From contig CANKZG010000005.1 in NCBI GenBank assembly GCA_947488435.1, forward strand, positions 1 through 64,000: DNA of 64,000 nucleotides. The letters run 5' to 3'. Origin of the DNA: an uncultured Flavobacteriaceae bacterium (GTDB taxonomy: Bacteria; Bacteroidota; Bacteroidia; Flavobacteriales; Flavobacteriaceae). Under the pieces are notes generated by a model. That model did no database searches. It was not told the DNA's origin and was given only the letters and a program-made list of their open reading frames with translations. The translations under genes were made by a program, and so were the position numbers. Shown here piece after piece: positions 46,707-55,785 of the stretch (its first letter is position 1; each line of letters opens with the position of its first letter).

Positions 46707-46736
46707 TAGCGAATAGGTCATTTTTAAAGCATTACG

Positions 46737-47315
46737 ATGGAGGTTGAAATAAATCAGAAAATTACACATGCGCTGGAACGTATTGCGAAAACTTTTCGAG
46801 TACTTATATGGCAGGAAAGTAAAACATATGGGTTAAGTCCGATACAAATTCAAATTTTAATATTTGCTCTTACCCATAAACCTGAACTATTGAAGGTTAG
46901 TTTTCTGGCCAAGGAGTTTGATTTAACAAAGGCAACGATAAGTGATTCTGTAAAAATTCTTCTAAAGAAAGAATTGTTGCATAAAATTCCAGACACTTAT
47001 GATTCTAGAAGTTATAGTGTAGAACTAACCACAAAAGGAAGAACTATTGCGGTAAAAACGTCCAGTTACACCAAAGCTCTAGAAACTTCTATAGACAAAT
47101 TAACGGATGAAGATAAAGGGATATTTCTGAGTAATTTGTTAAAGCTTATCGCAGATTTAAATCGAAATGCTATCATTTCTATTCAACGGATGTGTCTTAC
47201 CTGCTATCACTATTCCAAAAATGGGGATAAACACTACTGTGCATTCTTGAAAAAGAAGTTGCAACATCATGAGCTGAGAGTAGATTGTGCGGATCACGTC
47301 GAAATCAAACCATAG
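46737..47315 (+). CDS. MarR-family regulator with a C-terminal cysteine cluster
   Basis: A 192-residue winged-helix regulator. The MarR core spans about 5-145 (LSPIQIQILIFALTH, LAKEFDLTKATISDSVKIL as recognition helix, DSRSYSVELTTKGR as wing). Beyond it, residues 153-184 carry four cysteines, C153-x2-C156-x11-C168-x15-C184, in an extension not found in plain MarR proteins. This looks like a metal or iron-sulfur site and suggests redox or metal sensing. It probably represses its own promoter and, by an almost identical palindrome, the thioredoxin/DUF2024 cluster at 19.3-20.7 kb. The ligand is unknown. Confidence 0.85.
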   Translation: MEVEINQKITHALERIAKTFRVLIWQESKTYGLSPIQIQILIFALTHKPELLKVSFLAKEFDLTKATISDSVKILLKKELLHKIPDTYDSRSYSVELTTKGRTIAVKTSSYTKALETSIDKLTDEDKGIFLSNLLKLIADLNRNAIISIQRMCLTCYHYSKNGDKHYCAFLKKKLQHHELRVDCADHVEIKP

Positions 47316-47494
47316 TTGCCACTATACTAGGCTGATTATCTCTAAAATACCATAACCTTATTTGACGGTAAAAGCTTAGAAATTGTAGTACCTCTAATAG
47401 TAGTTTAAAGAAGGAGGCCACACCTTATTAATGGTATTGGGTCAAGTTAATAAATTGATTACTCATATTACACAAAACAATACTTTATTACCAT

Positions 47495-47502
47495 TATCTT
47501 TG
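47495..47502 (+). promoter_or_regulatory. -7 element for the AraC-type gene
   Basis: TATCTTTG; the RNA would start near 47507-47510, about 20 bases before the inferred non-canonical start at 47529 and over 100 bases before the first canonical start, TTG 47619. Confidence 0.4.
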
Positions 47503-47528
47503 TACTTCACCATAAATCGATTTTTACT

Positions 47529-48392
47529 ATCGCTAAAGTATATCCTTTTAAAATTCCCAAGCCGGACAGCGCTCAACTTATTTTTCAGATAGATCAAGAA
47601 AGTGCTTTTTACAACAAATTGCATCAGCATCAGGAAGTACAGGTTTCTCTGATACTTAAGGGAAACGGGACTTTAGTAATTGGAGATAGTGTGCACTCCT
47701 ATAATCCAGGGCAATTATTTTTAATTGGAAGCAATGTTCCCCATGTTTTCTTGAGTGATCAAGCATTTCGGGAGAAATCTCATATGATAAGCTTATTCTT
47801 TACTCATACAATATTCAAAGATTCTTTTTTGAAAAGTGCACACCCAAAAATTTTAAATAGTTTTATTGCGAAAACCGAAGAAGGTTGTAAAATTTCACAT
47901 ACAGATAGTAAGATCATAGAAATTTTTTCATCGCTCCAAGCTCCATATAATATAGAAAACTACATTTGTCTATTGCAACTTATAAACTACTTTGAAGAGA
48001 CAGCTACAACACCACTAACTGCATTTAATTATCCAAGAAAAATCTCTGATACTGATGGTAAGCGTATGCAGTTAATTTTTGATTATGTGCTCAACAATTT
48101 TAAAAACGAGATTTCTTTACCGCATATTGCTAATCTTGCTTATATGACGCCAAACGCATTTTGCAGGTATTTCAAACAACGCACCAACAAAACTTTTTTT
48201 CAATTCTTGATAGAATTGCGCATTGAAGAAGCTAGTAAACTACTTACCACGCAAGCGGATTTATCTATTGCAGAAATAAGTGAACGTTCCGGTTTTAAAA
48301 ATTTATCCAATTTTAACAGAAAGTTTAAACAGATAAAAAAAATTACCCCTTTCTTATTTCGAAAATCATCCTTACACAATAGGTTAATATAG
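47529..48392 (+). CDS. AraC-family regulator of the hydroxyproline genes (start uncertain)
   Basis: Cupin sensor plus C-terminal AraC helix-turn-helix (IANLAYMTPNAFCRYFKQR and IAEISERSGFKNLSNFNRK). The frame is open from 47454 but has no ATG, GTG, TTG or CTG before TTG 47619. The region upstream of 47619 encodes KVYPFKIPKPDSAQLIFQ, a normal start for this regulator type, so 47619 would cut off about 30 conserved residues. I place the start at ATC 47529 (IAKVYPFK); ATT 47520 is an alternative. It precedes four hydroxyproline genes on the same strand and probably senses hydroxyproline or an intermediate. Confidence 0.7.
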   Translation: MAKVYPFKIPKPDSAQLIFQIDQESAFYNKLHQHQEVQVSLILKGNGTLVIGDSVHSYNPGQLFLIGSNVPHVFLSDQAFREKSHMISLFFTHTIFKDSFLKSAHPKILNSFIAKTEEGCKISHTDSKIIEIFSSLQAPYNIENYICLLQLINYFEETATTPLTAFNYPRKISDTDGKRMQLIFDYVLNNFKNEISLPHIANLAYMTPNAFCRYFKQRTNKTFFQFLIELRIEEASKLLTTQADLSIAEISERSGFKNLSNFNRKFKQIKKITPFLFRKSSLHNRLI

Positions 48393-48478
48393 TATCATTA
48401 TTGGATAACAACAGAGTAATCTAATCCCCCTTTTCCCAGTACTTTTAATCGAATATTTTTTCTAACAAAATAAAAATT

Positions 48479-49396
48479 ATGAGTTTACAATGGAAGGGGG
48501 TTATGCCAGCCGTAACAACAAAATTTACTGATGATGATGATTTGGATTTAAAGACTTTTGAATTAAATCTAAACGCACAATTAGATGCAGGAGTTCATGG
48601 GATTGTTCTTGGCGGAACCTTAGGTGAAGCAAGTACTCTCAGCACCTCCGAAAAACGATTGCTAACTCAAACCACTGTAGATTTAGTTAACAATAAGGTT
48701 CCTGTGCTTATAAACATCGCAGAACAAACAACCAAAAACGCTATTCTTGCTGCTCAGCAAGCTGAAGATGATGGCGCGGCAGGTCTGATGATGCTTCCTC
48801 CTATGCGCTATAAAGCAGGGGATCAGGAAACCGTAACTTATTTTAAGGCGGTAGCTTCACAAACAAGTTTACCTATAATGGTGTATAATAATCCTGTGGA
48901 TTATAAAATAGAAGTAACACTTGATATGTTTGAACAGTTACTGGAGCATGAAAATATTCAAGCCGTAAAGGAATCCACACGTGATATTTCTAATGTCACC
49001 CGCATAAAAAACCGTTTTGGAGATCGTTTAAAAATTATGACTGGAGTAGATACCCTAGCTCTAGAAAGTTTATTGATGGGAGCCGAGGGTTGGATTGCTG
49101 GTTTAGTAGATGCTTTTCCAGCAGAAACGGTTGCGATATATGAGTTACAGCGGGTAGGCAGGATTCAAGAAGCACTTCAAATTTACCGTTGGTTTTTACC
49201 CCTTTTAGAACTAGATATTCATCCAAAATTGGTTCAGAATATTAAACTCGCAGAAGTTGCTACTGGAATTGGAACAGAAAATGTTCGTGCTCCACGCTTG
49301 GTGCTCTCTGGTGAAGAGCGTGAACACGTTTTAAATGTTATCAACAGCTCCCTCAAAAAAAGACCACAATTACCGGACTATAAAAACTTGCAATAA
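48479..49396 (+). CDS. DapA-family 1-pyrroline-4-hydroxy-2-carboxylate deaminase (probable)
   Basis: A 305-residue aldolase of the dihydrodipicolinate synthase family: GGTLGEASTLS, the Schiff-base lysine K164 in AVKEST and the tyrosine Y136 in MVYNNP. The family includes several enzymes; here the neighbours (2-oxoglutarate-semialdehyde dehydrogenase, hydroxyproline epimerase, D-amino acid oxidase type) point to the deaminase that turns 1-pyrroline-4-hydroxy-2-carboxylate into 2-oxoglutarate semialdehyde and ammonia. First gene of the catabolic operon, 86 bases after the AraC gene and 3 bases before the dehydrogenase. Confidence 0.88.
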   Translation: MSLQWKGVMPAVTTKFTDDDDLDLKTFELNLNAQLDAGVHGIVLGGTLGEASTLSTSEKRLLTQTTVDLVNNKVPVLINIAEQTTKNAILAAQQAEDDGAAGLMMLPPMRYKAGDQETVTYFKAVASQTSLPIMVYNNPVDYKIEVTLDMFEQLLEHENIQAVKESTRDISNVTRIKNRFGDRLKIMTGVDTLALESLLMGAEGWIAGLVDAFPAETVAIYELQRVGRIQEALQIYRWFLPLLELDIHPKLVQNIKLAEVATGIGTENVRAPRLVLSGEEREHVLNVINSSLKKRPQLPDYKNLQ

Positions 49397-49399
49397 ATT

Positions 49400-50995
49400 A
49401 TGTTAACTGGAAAAAATTACATCGGCAATGAACAATCTGCAAATGGAGAGGTTTACTATACCACTTTTGATCCTGTTGGTAATGCCCCTAACAAGAATAC
49501 ATTTCGGGAAGCTACCACAGACGAAATAGAACGCGCTGTAGCGCTCGCGCATACTGCTTTTGAAACATATCGTACTTTTTCAGGCATAAAAAAAGCCGCT
49601 TTTTTAAATGCAATTGCAGACGAAATAATGAATTTGGGAGATGCATTAATTGATGTTTACTGTAAAGAAACTGGTTTACCTCAAGGCAGGGCAACGGGAG
49701 AACGTTCCCGAACTGTTGGTCAGTTACGAACGTTTGCTACCCAACTCATCGAAGGTTCTTGGATAGAAGCTTCCATTGATACAGCACAACCGGACAGAAA
49801 GCCAATACCTAAACCGGATATTCGAAAATTGCAAATTCCATTAGGTCCTGTGGTGGTTTTTGGAGCTAGCAACTTTCCTTTAGCTTATTCCACGGCAGGA
49901 GGAGATACTGCTTCTGCTCTTGCTGCGGGCTGCCCTGTAATTGTAAAATCTCATCCCATGCACGCCGGTGTCGGAGAACTAGTTGCAACAGCAATAGTTA
50001 AAGCTGCTCAAAAAACAGGTATGCCAAATGGTGTTTTTTCAAACCTAAATAGCAGTGGAATTGACGTAGGCGTTCATCTTGTTAAGCACCCAAAAGTAAA
50101 AGCTGTAGGTTTTACGGGGAGTATTAAAGGAGGAAGAGCATTAATGGATCTTGCTGCACAACGACCCGAGCCTATTCCCGTATTTGCGGAAATGGGCAGC
50201 ATCAATCCGGTGGTAATTCTTCCTCAAATACTAGAAGATCAACATAACTTCCTTGTAGAAGCATATGCAAATTCTATTACTTTAGGTTGTGGTCAGTTTT
50301 GCACAAACCCTGGATTATTACTAGGTATTAAAAGTGATGCTCTTACCAATTTCGTGCATGGTTTATCTGAAAAAATCAAGGAAAAAGAAACGGAAGCTAT
50401 GCTACATCCAAATATTGCTAAAGCCTTTGCTATTAATAAGGAAAAAGCTCTTAGCCAATCTGGAGTAGAATTAACGTTAGACCAAAAAAACGAGGTGCTG
50501 CCAAATCATGCAAATCAGGCTATAGGTACTATTTCCGGAGCTTTATTTCTTGAAAATAAGCTCTTGCAACAGGAAGTTTTTGGACCTTATGCTATTGTAG
50601 TTCAATGCGATGATTTTTCGGAATTGATTGCGATAATAACACAACTAGAAGGACAATTAACGGGTACAATAATGGGTCTGGAAAACGAATTAGGGAAACA
50701 TCCTAAATTGATCGAAGCCCTACAAAATAGAGTCGGAAGATTACTTTTTAATGGGGTACCAACAGGAGTAGAAGTATGTCCTTCAATGGTACATGGAGGA
50801 CCTTACCCAGCTTCGGCTGATAGCAGATTTACCGCAGTTGGCACAGATGCTATCCAAAGATGGGTGCGTCCTTTTGCTTATCAAAATTGGCCCAACGCAT
50901 TGCTACCCGAAGCACTTCAAAATAGTAATCCATTAGCCATCCAACGATTGGTCAATGGAACTCCTACAAAAGAAGCAGTAAGTTCTAATTCTTAA
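49400..50995 (+). CDS. 2-oxoglutarate-semialdehyde (aldehyde) dehydrogenase
   Basis: A 531-residue aldehyde dehydrogenase of the long KGSA-dehydrogenase type: catalytic Cys C301 in GCGQFCTNPG, general base E264 in FAEMGSINP, cofactor lysine K183 in VIVKSHPMHAG. It oxidises 2-oxoglutarate semialdehyde to 2-oxoglutarate with NAD(P), the last step of hydroxyproline breakdown. The same enzyme type also serves glucarate and arabinose pathways, so the assignment relies on neighbours. Start ATG 49400, 3 bases after the previous stop. Confidence 0.9.
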   Translation: MLTGKNYIGNEQSANGEVYYTTFDPVGNAPNKNTFREATTDEIERAVALAHTAFETYRTFSGIKKAAFLNAIADEIMNLGDALIDVYCKETGLPQGRATGERSRTVGQLRTFATQLIEGSWIEASIDTAQPDRKPIPKPDIRKLQIPLGPVVVFGASNFPLAYSTAGGDTASALAAGCPVIVKSHPMHAGVGELVATAIVKAAQKTGMPNGVFSNLNSSGIDVGVHLVKHPKVKAVGFTGSIKGGRALMDLAAQRPEPIPVFAEMGSINPVVILPQILEDQHNFLVEAYANSITLGCGQFCTNPGLLLGIKSDALTNFVHGLSEKIKEKETEAMLHPNIAKAFAINKEKALSQSGVELTLDQKNEVLPNHANQAIGTISGALFLENKLLQQEVFGPYAIVVQCDDFSELIAIITQLEGQLTGTIMGLENELGKHPKLIEALQNRVGRLLFNGVPTGVEVCPSMVHGGPYPASADSRFTAVGTDAIQRWVRPFAYQNWPNALLPEALQNSNPLAIQRLVNGTPTKEAVSSNS

Positions 50996-50997
50996 TT

Positions 50998-52005
50998 ATG
51001 GCAGTTAGTGTTTTTGAATGTATCGATGCTCATACTTGCGGTAATCCGGTTCGCCTCATAAAAAAAGGGGGGCCAGCTTTACAAGGCGCTACTATGAGTG
51101 ATAAGCGCCGCCAATTTATATCAGAATATGATTGGATACGCAAAGGATTAATGTTTGAACCACGGGGACATGATATGATGAGCGGAAGTATATTATATCC
51201 GCCATCTGATCCAAAAAACGATATTGGGTTTTTGTTTATAGAAACCAGTGGATGTCTTCCCATGTGCGGACATGGTACCATTGGCACAGTAACTATAGGC
51301 TTGGAAAAAGGTTTAATCACGCCTCAGGTTCCTGGTAAAATTAGAATTGAAACTCCCGCAGGTCTTGTTGAGGCTTATTATCAACAAAAGGAAGGAAAAA
51401 TCACCTCCGTAAAACTCACAAATGTTGCCAGCTATTTGGCGGCAGAAAATCTATCTGCAGAATGCCCAGAATTGGGATTACTTTTTTTTGATGTTGCTTA
51501 TGGCGGTAATTTTTACGCCATTATAGATCCTCAAAAGAACTTTTCAGGTATCCAAGATTTCACCGCAACTAAACTTATTCAATACTCTCAGGTTATTCGC
51601 CAGCAAATCAATAAAATTTATAAGAATCGGTTTGTGCATCCAGAAAATGACACCATACGAGATGTTTCTCATATCCTCTGGACGGGAACCCCACTTGACT
51701 CCACATCTTCAGGAAGAAACGCAGTTTTTTATGGAGATAAGGCAATTGATAGATCTCCTTGTGGCACAGGTACTTCAGCCCGTATGGCACAACTTTATGC
51801 CAAAGGTAAATTACAATTAAATGAACCCTATATTCACGAAAGTTACATCGGTTCAAAATTCATAGGAAAACTAAAAAAAGAAGTCATATCGAACAATAAG
51901 ACTTTTGTAATACCTACTATACAGGGATGGGCAAAAATTTACGGACACAATACAATTACTATCGATGATGATGATCCATATGCATTTGGTTTTCAGGTGC
52001 TATAA
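50998..52005 (+). CDS. 4-hydroxyproline 2-epimerase (proline racemase family)
   Basis: A 335-residue proline-racemase-family enzyme with both catalytic cysteines: C90 in SGCLPMCGHGTIG and C255 in DRSPCGTGTSARMA. The Cys/Cys pair separates epimerases from the related dehydratases, which carry a threonine at the second site. It converts trans-4-hydroxy-L-proline to cis-4-hydroxy-D-proline, the first pathway step. It starts 2 bases after the dehydrogenase gene. A 60-base gap separates it from the oxidase gene. Confidence 0.91.
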   Translation: MAVSVFECIDAHTCGNPVRLIKKGGPALQGATMSDKRRQFISEYDWIRKGLMFEPRGHDMMSGSILYPPSDPKNDIGFLFIETSGCLPMCGHGTIGTVTIGLEKGLITPQVPGKIRIETPAGLVEAYYQQKEGKITSVKLTNVASYLAAENLSAECPELGLLFFDVAYGGNFYAIIDPQKNFSGIQDFTATKLIQYSQVIRQQINKIYKNRFVHPENDTIRDVSHILWTGTPLDSTSSGRNAVFYGDKAIDRSPCGTGTSARMAQLYAKGKLQLNEPYIHESYIGSKFIGKLKKEVISNNKTFVIPTIQGWAKIYGHNTITIDDDDPYAFGFQVL

Positions 52006-52064
52006 GTTTCCTACATATTTAAGCCTGCAAAAATTAGTACATTTAAATCTTAAATCAGAAGGCA

Positions 52065-53315
52065 TTGAAAAGTTGCATTATTATCGGAGGAGGAATCGTT
52101 GGTCTTAGCACTGCATATTATTTAAATCAGGAAGGCTATGGAGTAACAATTATCGATCAATCCAATTTAGATGGAGGTGCTTCTTATGTCAATGCGGGTT
52201 ATCTTACACCAAGTCATATTATCCCATTAGCTTCTCCGGGAATGATGGCCAAGGGCATCAAATGGATGTTTAATAGTAGTAGTCCCTTTTATATGAAGCC
52301 CAGATTAGATCTGGATTTTATCCGATGGGCTTGGTATTTCAACACCTCATCAACCAAAGCAAAGGTTGAGCGAGCGATCCCTTTAATTAAGGATATTAAT
52401 CTACTCAGTAAAACCTTATATACAGAGATTCATAATTCAGGGCAATTGGGAGATTTTCAATTGGAAAAAAAAGGATTATTAATGCTCTATAAAACCTCAA
52501 AAGCAGGAAAAGAAGAAAAAGAAGTAGCGCTTCGCGCAAAAAATGAGGGATTGGAAGTGCGAGAGTTATCGCTGAAAGAGCTGCAACAATTGCAACCTGA
52601 TTTAAACTCACAAATAGAGGGAGCAGTCCACTATGAATGTGATGCACATACCTCACCAGGCGAAATTATGGGGAAATTAAAGGATTTTCTAAAACAGCAA
52701 GGAGTTCAGTTCTATACGCAAGAAACGGTTACAGGTTTTAAAACTTCAAATCGTTCTGTAACTGAGGTTATTACCAACAAAAGTAGTCACAAGGCTGATG
52801 AGGTAATTTTAGCATCAGGATCTTGGAGTCAGCATTTAGCAAAAAAATTGAACCTGCAATTGTATCTTCAACCGGGAAAAGGTTATCGCATTAATGTTAG
52901 CAGACCAACTAGCATAAAGCTACCGGCCGTATTAATGGAAGCTAAGGTTGCGGTTACACCAATGCAAGGATTCACGCGTTTTGCAGGGACTATGGAACTT
53001 TCAGGAATTAATCATAGGATACGAAAGGAACGGGTGACTGCAATTGCAAAAGCAGCGGAGAGCTATTACAATACGCTAAAAATTTCAGAAGAAGAAAAGA
53101 GTAATGCCAGATGTGGATTACGACCAGTATCCCCTGATGGTTTACCCTATATCGGGCGTACATCGAAATACAAAAATCTCACTATCGCTACAGGTCATGC
53201 CATGATGGGATGGAGTTTAGGTCCTGCCACGGGAAAATTAGTAACTGAAATTATTTCAGAAAAAAAACCTTCCATGGCAATAGAAGGTTTTGATCCTGAA
53301 CGAAAGTTCTATTAA
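52065..53315 (+). CDS. FAD-dependent D-hydroxyproline dehydrogenase/oxidase (probable), TTG start
   Basis: A 416-residue flavoprotein of the DadA/D-amino-acid-oxidase group: FAD motif IIIGGGIVGLSTAYYL at residues 5-20 and the C-terminal LRPVSPDGLPYIGRT and ATGHAMMGWSLGPATG. In this operon it should oxidise cis-4-hydroxy-D-proline to 1-pyrroline-4-hydroxy-2-carboxylate. The start is TTG 52065, which puts the FAD motif at its normal distance; no in-frame ATG is upstream within reason. The Gfo/Idh gene converges on it with a 3-base gap. Confidence 0.89.
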   Translation: MKSCIIIGGGIVGLSTAYYLNQEGYGVTIIDQSNLDGGASYVNAGYLTPSHIIPLASPGMMAKGIKWMFNSSSPFYMKPRLDLDFIRWAWYFNTSSTKAKVERAIPLIKDINLLSKTLYTEIHNSGQLGDFQLEKKGLLMLYKTSKAGKEEKEVALRAKNEGLEVRELSLKELQQLQPDLNSQIEGAVHYECDAHTSPGEIMGKLKDFLKQQGVQFYTQETVTGFKTSNRSVTEVITNKSSHKADEVILASGSWSQHLAKKLNLQLYLQPGKGYRINVSRPTSIKLPAVLMEAKVAVTPMQGFTRFAGTMELSGINHRIRKERVTAIAKAAESYYNTLKISEEEKSNARCGLRPVSPDGLPYIGRTSKYKNLTIATGHAMMGWSLGPATGKLVTEIISEKKPSMAIEGFDPERKFY

Positions 53316-53318
53316 AAA

Positions 53319-54665
53319 TTATCTTTTTTTCATTTTGACTGGATCCCATTTAATTGCTGTATCTTCAAAATAACTATCGTTACAGGCTAACGCAGGTGCA
53401 GCAGCTCTATAGCCAAAAACAGCGTCTTCTACAACGGAATTCCCACCTCTTATAGCATTGAACCAATTGGCAAAATGATCGAAATGTGCTCCGGCATAGC
53501 CAGCTTCCGCTTCAAACACGATCTCTTCTTGTGGCAGCATTTTCTTTCTACTTATACTTTTCCCGCTTTTTGCAGCTGCAGCCTGTAAAAAAGGATCATC
53601 ACTGTACTGTTCATTATTACGCTTTAACGTTACTTTATCCCATTCTACATCCATAGACCCTTCACTTCCAACAATTCTTAAATATGTTGTTCCCGAAGTA
53701 CCATCAACAAAATTGCAACGCAAAGAAAGATTAAAGGCTGGATGTTGCGGAGAATCAGGATAATCAAAAACACCTAATAATACATCTGGAACTTCTCTTC
53801 CATCTTTCCAGTAACGCAATCCTCCTGAAGAATAAATCTGATTTGGCCCGTATGATTTTGTAATAAAATGCAAGCTCGAAAAAAGATGGACAAATAAATC
53901 TCCTGACATTCCTGTGCCATAATCTTTATAATTTCTCCATCGAAAAAAACGAGTAGCATCAAAAGATCGCTTTGTGGTATTACTTAAATACCGATCCCAG
54001 TCAACCGTTTTTGTAGAGGCATCTTCAGGTATGGTATATTGCCATGCTCCTGTTGGACTTCTTCGGGCCCAAAACCCTTCGGCATAATTTAACGTGCCTA
54101 TCGCACCATCTGCCAACAATTGTTGCGCTTTTTCATTCCCTAAAGAAGACATTCCCTGACTTCCTACCTGAAACACCATCCCAGTTTCTTTCTGTGCTTT
54201 AATTACCTCAGGTCCTTCTTCCAAAGAATGCACCATGGGTTTTTCACAATAAACGTGCTTACCAGCTCGCATAGCATCTATTGAAATCTGCTTGTGCCAA
54301 TGATCAGGTGTCCCTATTATAACGGCGTCAATTTCCTTACGCGCCAATATTTCCTTATAGTCTTTTGTGGTAAAAAGATCAGAACCCCACGTTTGTTTTG
54401 CGCGTTCAAGATGACCATCATATAAATCACATACCGCTACCAATTTTACTCCATTATGTTTTAATGCTGTATATGTGTCTTGAGACCCCATACCACCAGC
54501 ACCTATTAAGGCAATCTGGATATGGTCGTTGGCTGTATATTTTTTCCGTGATAGGTAAGAAACTTGCTTTTCCCTACCCATAATTATACTAGGTGCACCC
54601 ATAACCGCGAGTGTTCCTACTCCTAAACGTTTTAAAAAGTGTTTCCGTGATTGTTTTTTGTTCAT
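53319..54665 (-). CDS. Gfo/Idh/MocA-family oxidoreductase with an export signal
   Basis: A 448-residue NAD(P)-dependent sugar-type oxidoreductase. The nucleotide fold begins IQIALIGAGGMGSQD, with the family motif EKPMVHSLEEG and KEIDAVIIGTPDHWH. The N-terminus MNKKQSRKHFLKRLGVGTLA followed by a hydrophobic stretch resembles a twin-arginine signal with RK in place of RR, as in many Bacteroidota exported Gfo/Idh proteins. The start is ATG 54665; seven more residues to 54686 are less likely. Substrate unknown; no other sugar gene neighbours it. Confidence 0.87.
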   Translation of the reverse strand: MNKKQSRKHFLKRLGVGTLAVMGAPSIIMGREKQVSYLSRKKYTANDHIQIALIGAGGMGSQDTYTALKHNGVKLVAVCDLYDGHLERAKQTWGSDLFTTKDYKEILARKEIDAVIIGTPDHWHKQISIDAMRAGKHVYCEKPMVHSLEEGPEVIKAQKETGMVFQVGSQGMSSLGNEKAQQLLADGAIGTLNYAEGFWARRSPTGAWQYTIPEDASTKTVDWDRYLSNTTKRSFDATRFFRWRNYKDYGTGMSGDLFVHLFSSLHFITKSYGPNQIYSSGGLRYWKDGREVPDVLLGVFDYPDSPQHPAFNLSLRCNFVDGTSGTTYLRIVGSEGSMDVEWDKVTLKRNNEQYSDDPFLQAAAAKSGKSISRKKMLPQEEIVFEAEAGYAGAHFDHFANWFNAIRGGNSVVEDAVFGYRAAAPALACNDSYFEDTAIKWDPVKMKKR

Positions 54666-54825
54666 AGAAATAGAAGTTTTGATCATCTTTCTAAAGGTAT
54701 TAATTTCAATAAAAAAAGTTTTGTTTTTCTTATATTCTTCAACTATTCTTCAACTTTTATAACAAATCGTAGACTTTTCTTTATAATTTAATGAAATTAA
54801 ACTAGGCACACATTGTTATAAATTG

Positions 54826-54833
54826 TAAGTTTG
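54826..54833 (+). promoter_or_regulatory. -7 element for the carH-type gene
   Basis: TAAGTTTG, overlapping the in-frame TTG at 54831 and 18 bases before the ATG at 54852. This argues for the ATG as start. No -33 TTG at normal spacing, so an activator or weak basal level is possible. Confidence 0.45.
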
Positions 54834-54851
54834 TTTAACCTTTTATCTATA

Positions 54852-55754
54852 ATGATGAACAATGTAAAAAAGAATTTTAGCATTCGAGACTTAGAGAATT
54901 TATCTGGTATAAAAGCACATACTATTCGAATATGGGAGAAAAGATACAACTTACTGTCGCCGGAACGCACAGACACTAACATTAGAACTTACAGTCTTAG
55001 TAGCCTTCAGCGACTCTTAAATATTACATTGCTCTATAATAATGGCTATAAAATTTCTAAAATAGCTAAAATTACAAAAACGGAAATACCTGTTAAGGTT
55101 CGAGAAATTGTAGCGCATAACAGCATTAAAAACCATGCAATAAACGCCTTCAAATTGGCAATGATCAATTTTGATCAATCCTTATTTTTTTCCACTTACA
55201 ACAGTCTCCTACAAGATAAATCTTTTAAAGAAGTATTTAAGGACGTTTTTATGCCATTACTGAATGAACTGGGACTTCTATGGCAAACGGACACCATAAG
55301 TCCTTCGCACGAGCATTTTATTACGGCCATAATTAAACAAAAAATTCTTATTAATACAGAGAAGCTCCAAATAATGGAGCCTACAAAAAAAGACAAAGTG
55401 TTTGTCCTGTATTTACCGGAGAATGAAATTCATGAGATAGGTCTTCTTTATCTGAATTATGAGATTACTTCTTGCGGCTATAAAACCATTTATTTAGGGC
55501 AAACTATGCCTTTAGAAAGTCTCAAAGACTTACTAAAATATTATGACAATCTGCATTTTGTGTCTTATTTTACTGTAGCACCAACTAAAGATAAATTAAC
55601 CAAATACATACAGCAATTCAATAAGGAAATTGGAGCACAAAGTGCTTCTGAACTATGGATTTTAGGACATCAGGTAAGACATCTGAGTTTGGAAAACATA
55701 CCAGACTCAATTACCACATTCAATTCAATTGAACAGCTAATCGATACCATCTAA
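54852..55754 (+). CDS. CarH-like MerR-family regulator with B12-binding domain
   Basis: A 300-residue regulator. Residues about 8-75 are a MerR helix-turn-helix (FSIRDLENLSGIKAHTIRIW). The middle helical domain has W144-x9-E154-H155, the W-x9-EH motif that packs the adenosyl group in CarH photoreceptors. The C-terminal domain (about 183-300) is a cobalamin-binding fold with E192-x-H194-x-x-G197, where H194 would bind cobalt; canonical B12 proteins have D in the first place. In CarH, dark tetramers repress carotenoid genes and light breaks the complex. The crt genes follow 31 bases downstream, which supports the same role here. Confidence 0.88.
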   Translation: MMNNVKKNFSIRDLENLSGIKAHTIRIWEKRYNLLSPERTDTNIRTYSLSSLQRLLNITLLYNNGYKISKIAKITKTEIPVKVREIVAHNSIKNHAINAFKLAMINFDQSLFFSTYNSLLQDKSFKEVFKDVFMPLLNELGLLWQTDTISPSHEHFITAIIKQKILINTEKLQIMEPTKKDKVFVLYLPENEIHEIGLLYLNYEITSCGYKTIYLGQTMPLESLKDLLKYYDNLHFVSYFTVAPTKDKLTKYIQQFNKEIGAQSASELWILGHQVRHLSLENIPDSITTFNSIEQLIDTI

Positions 55755-55785
55755 ATATTTAATACGCTATAACCTACATAATAAT

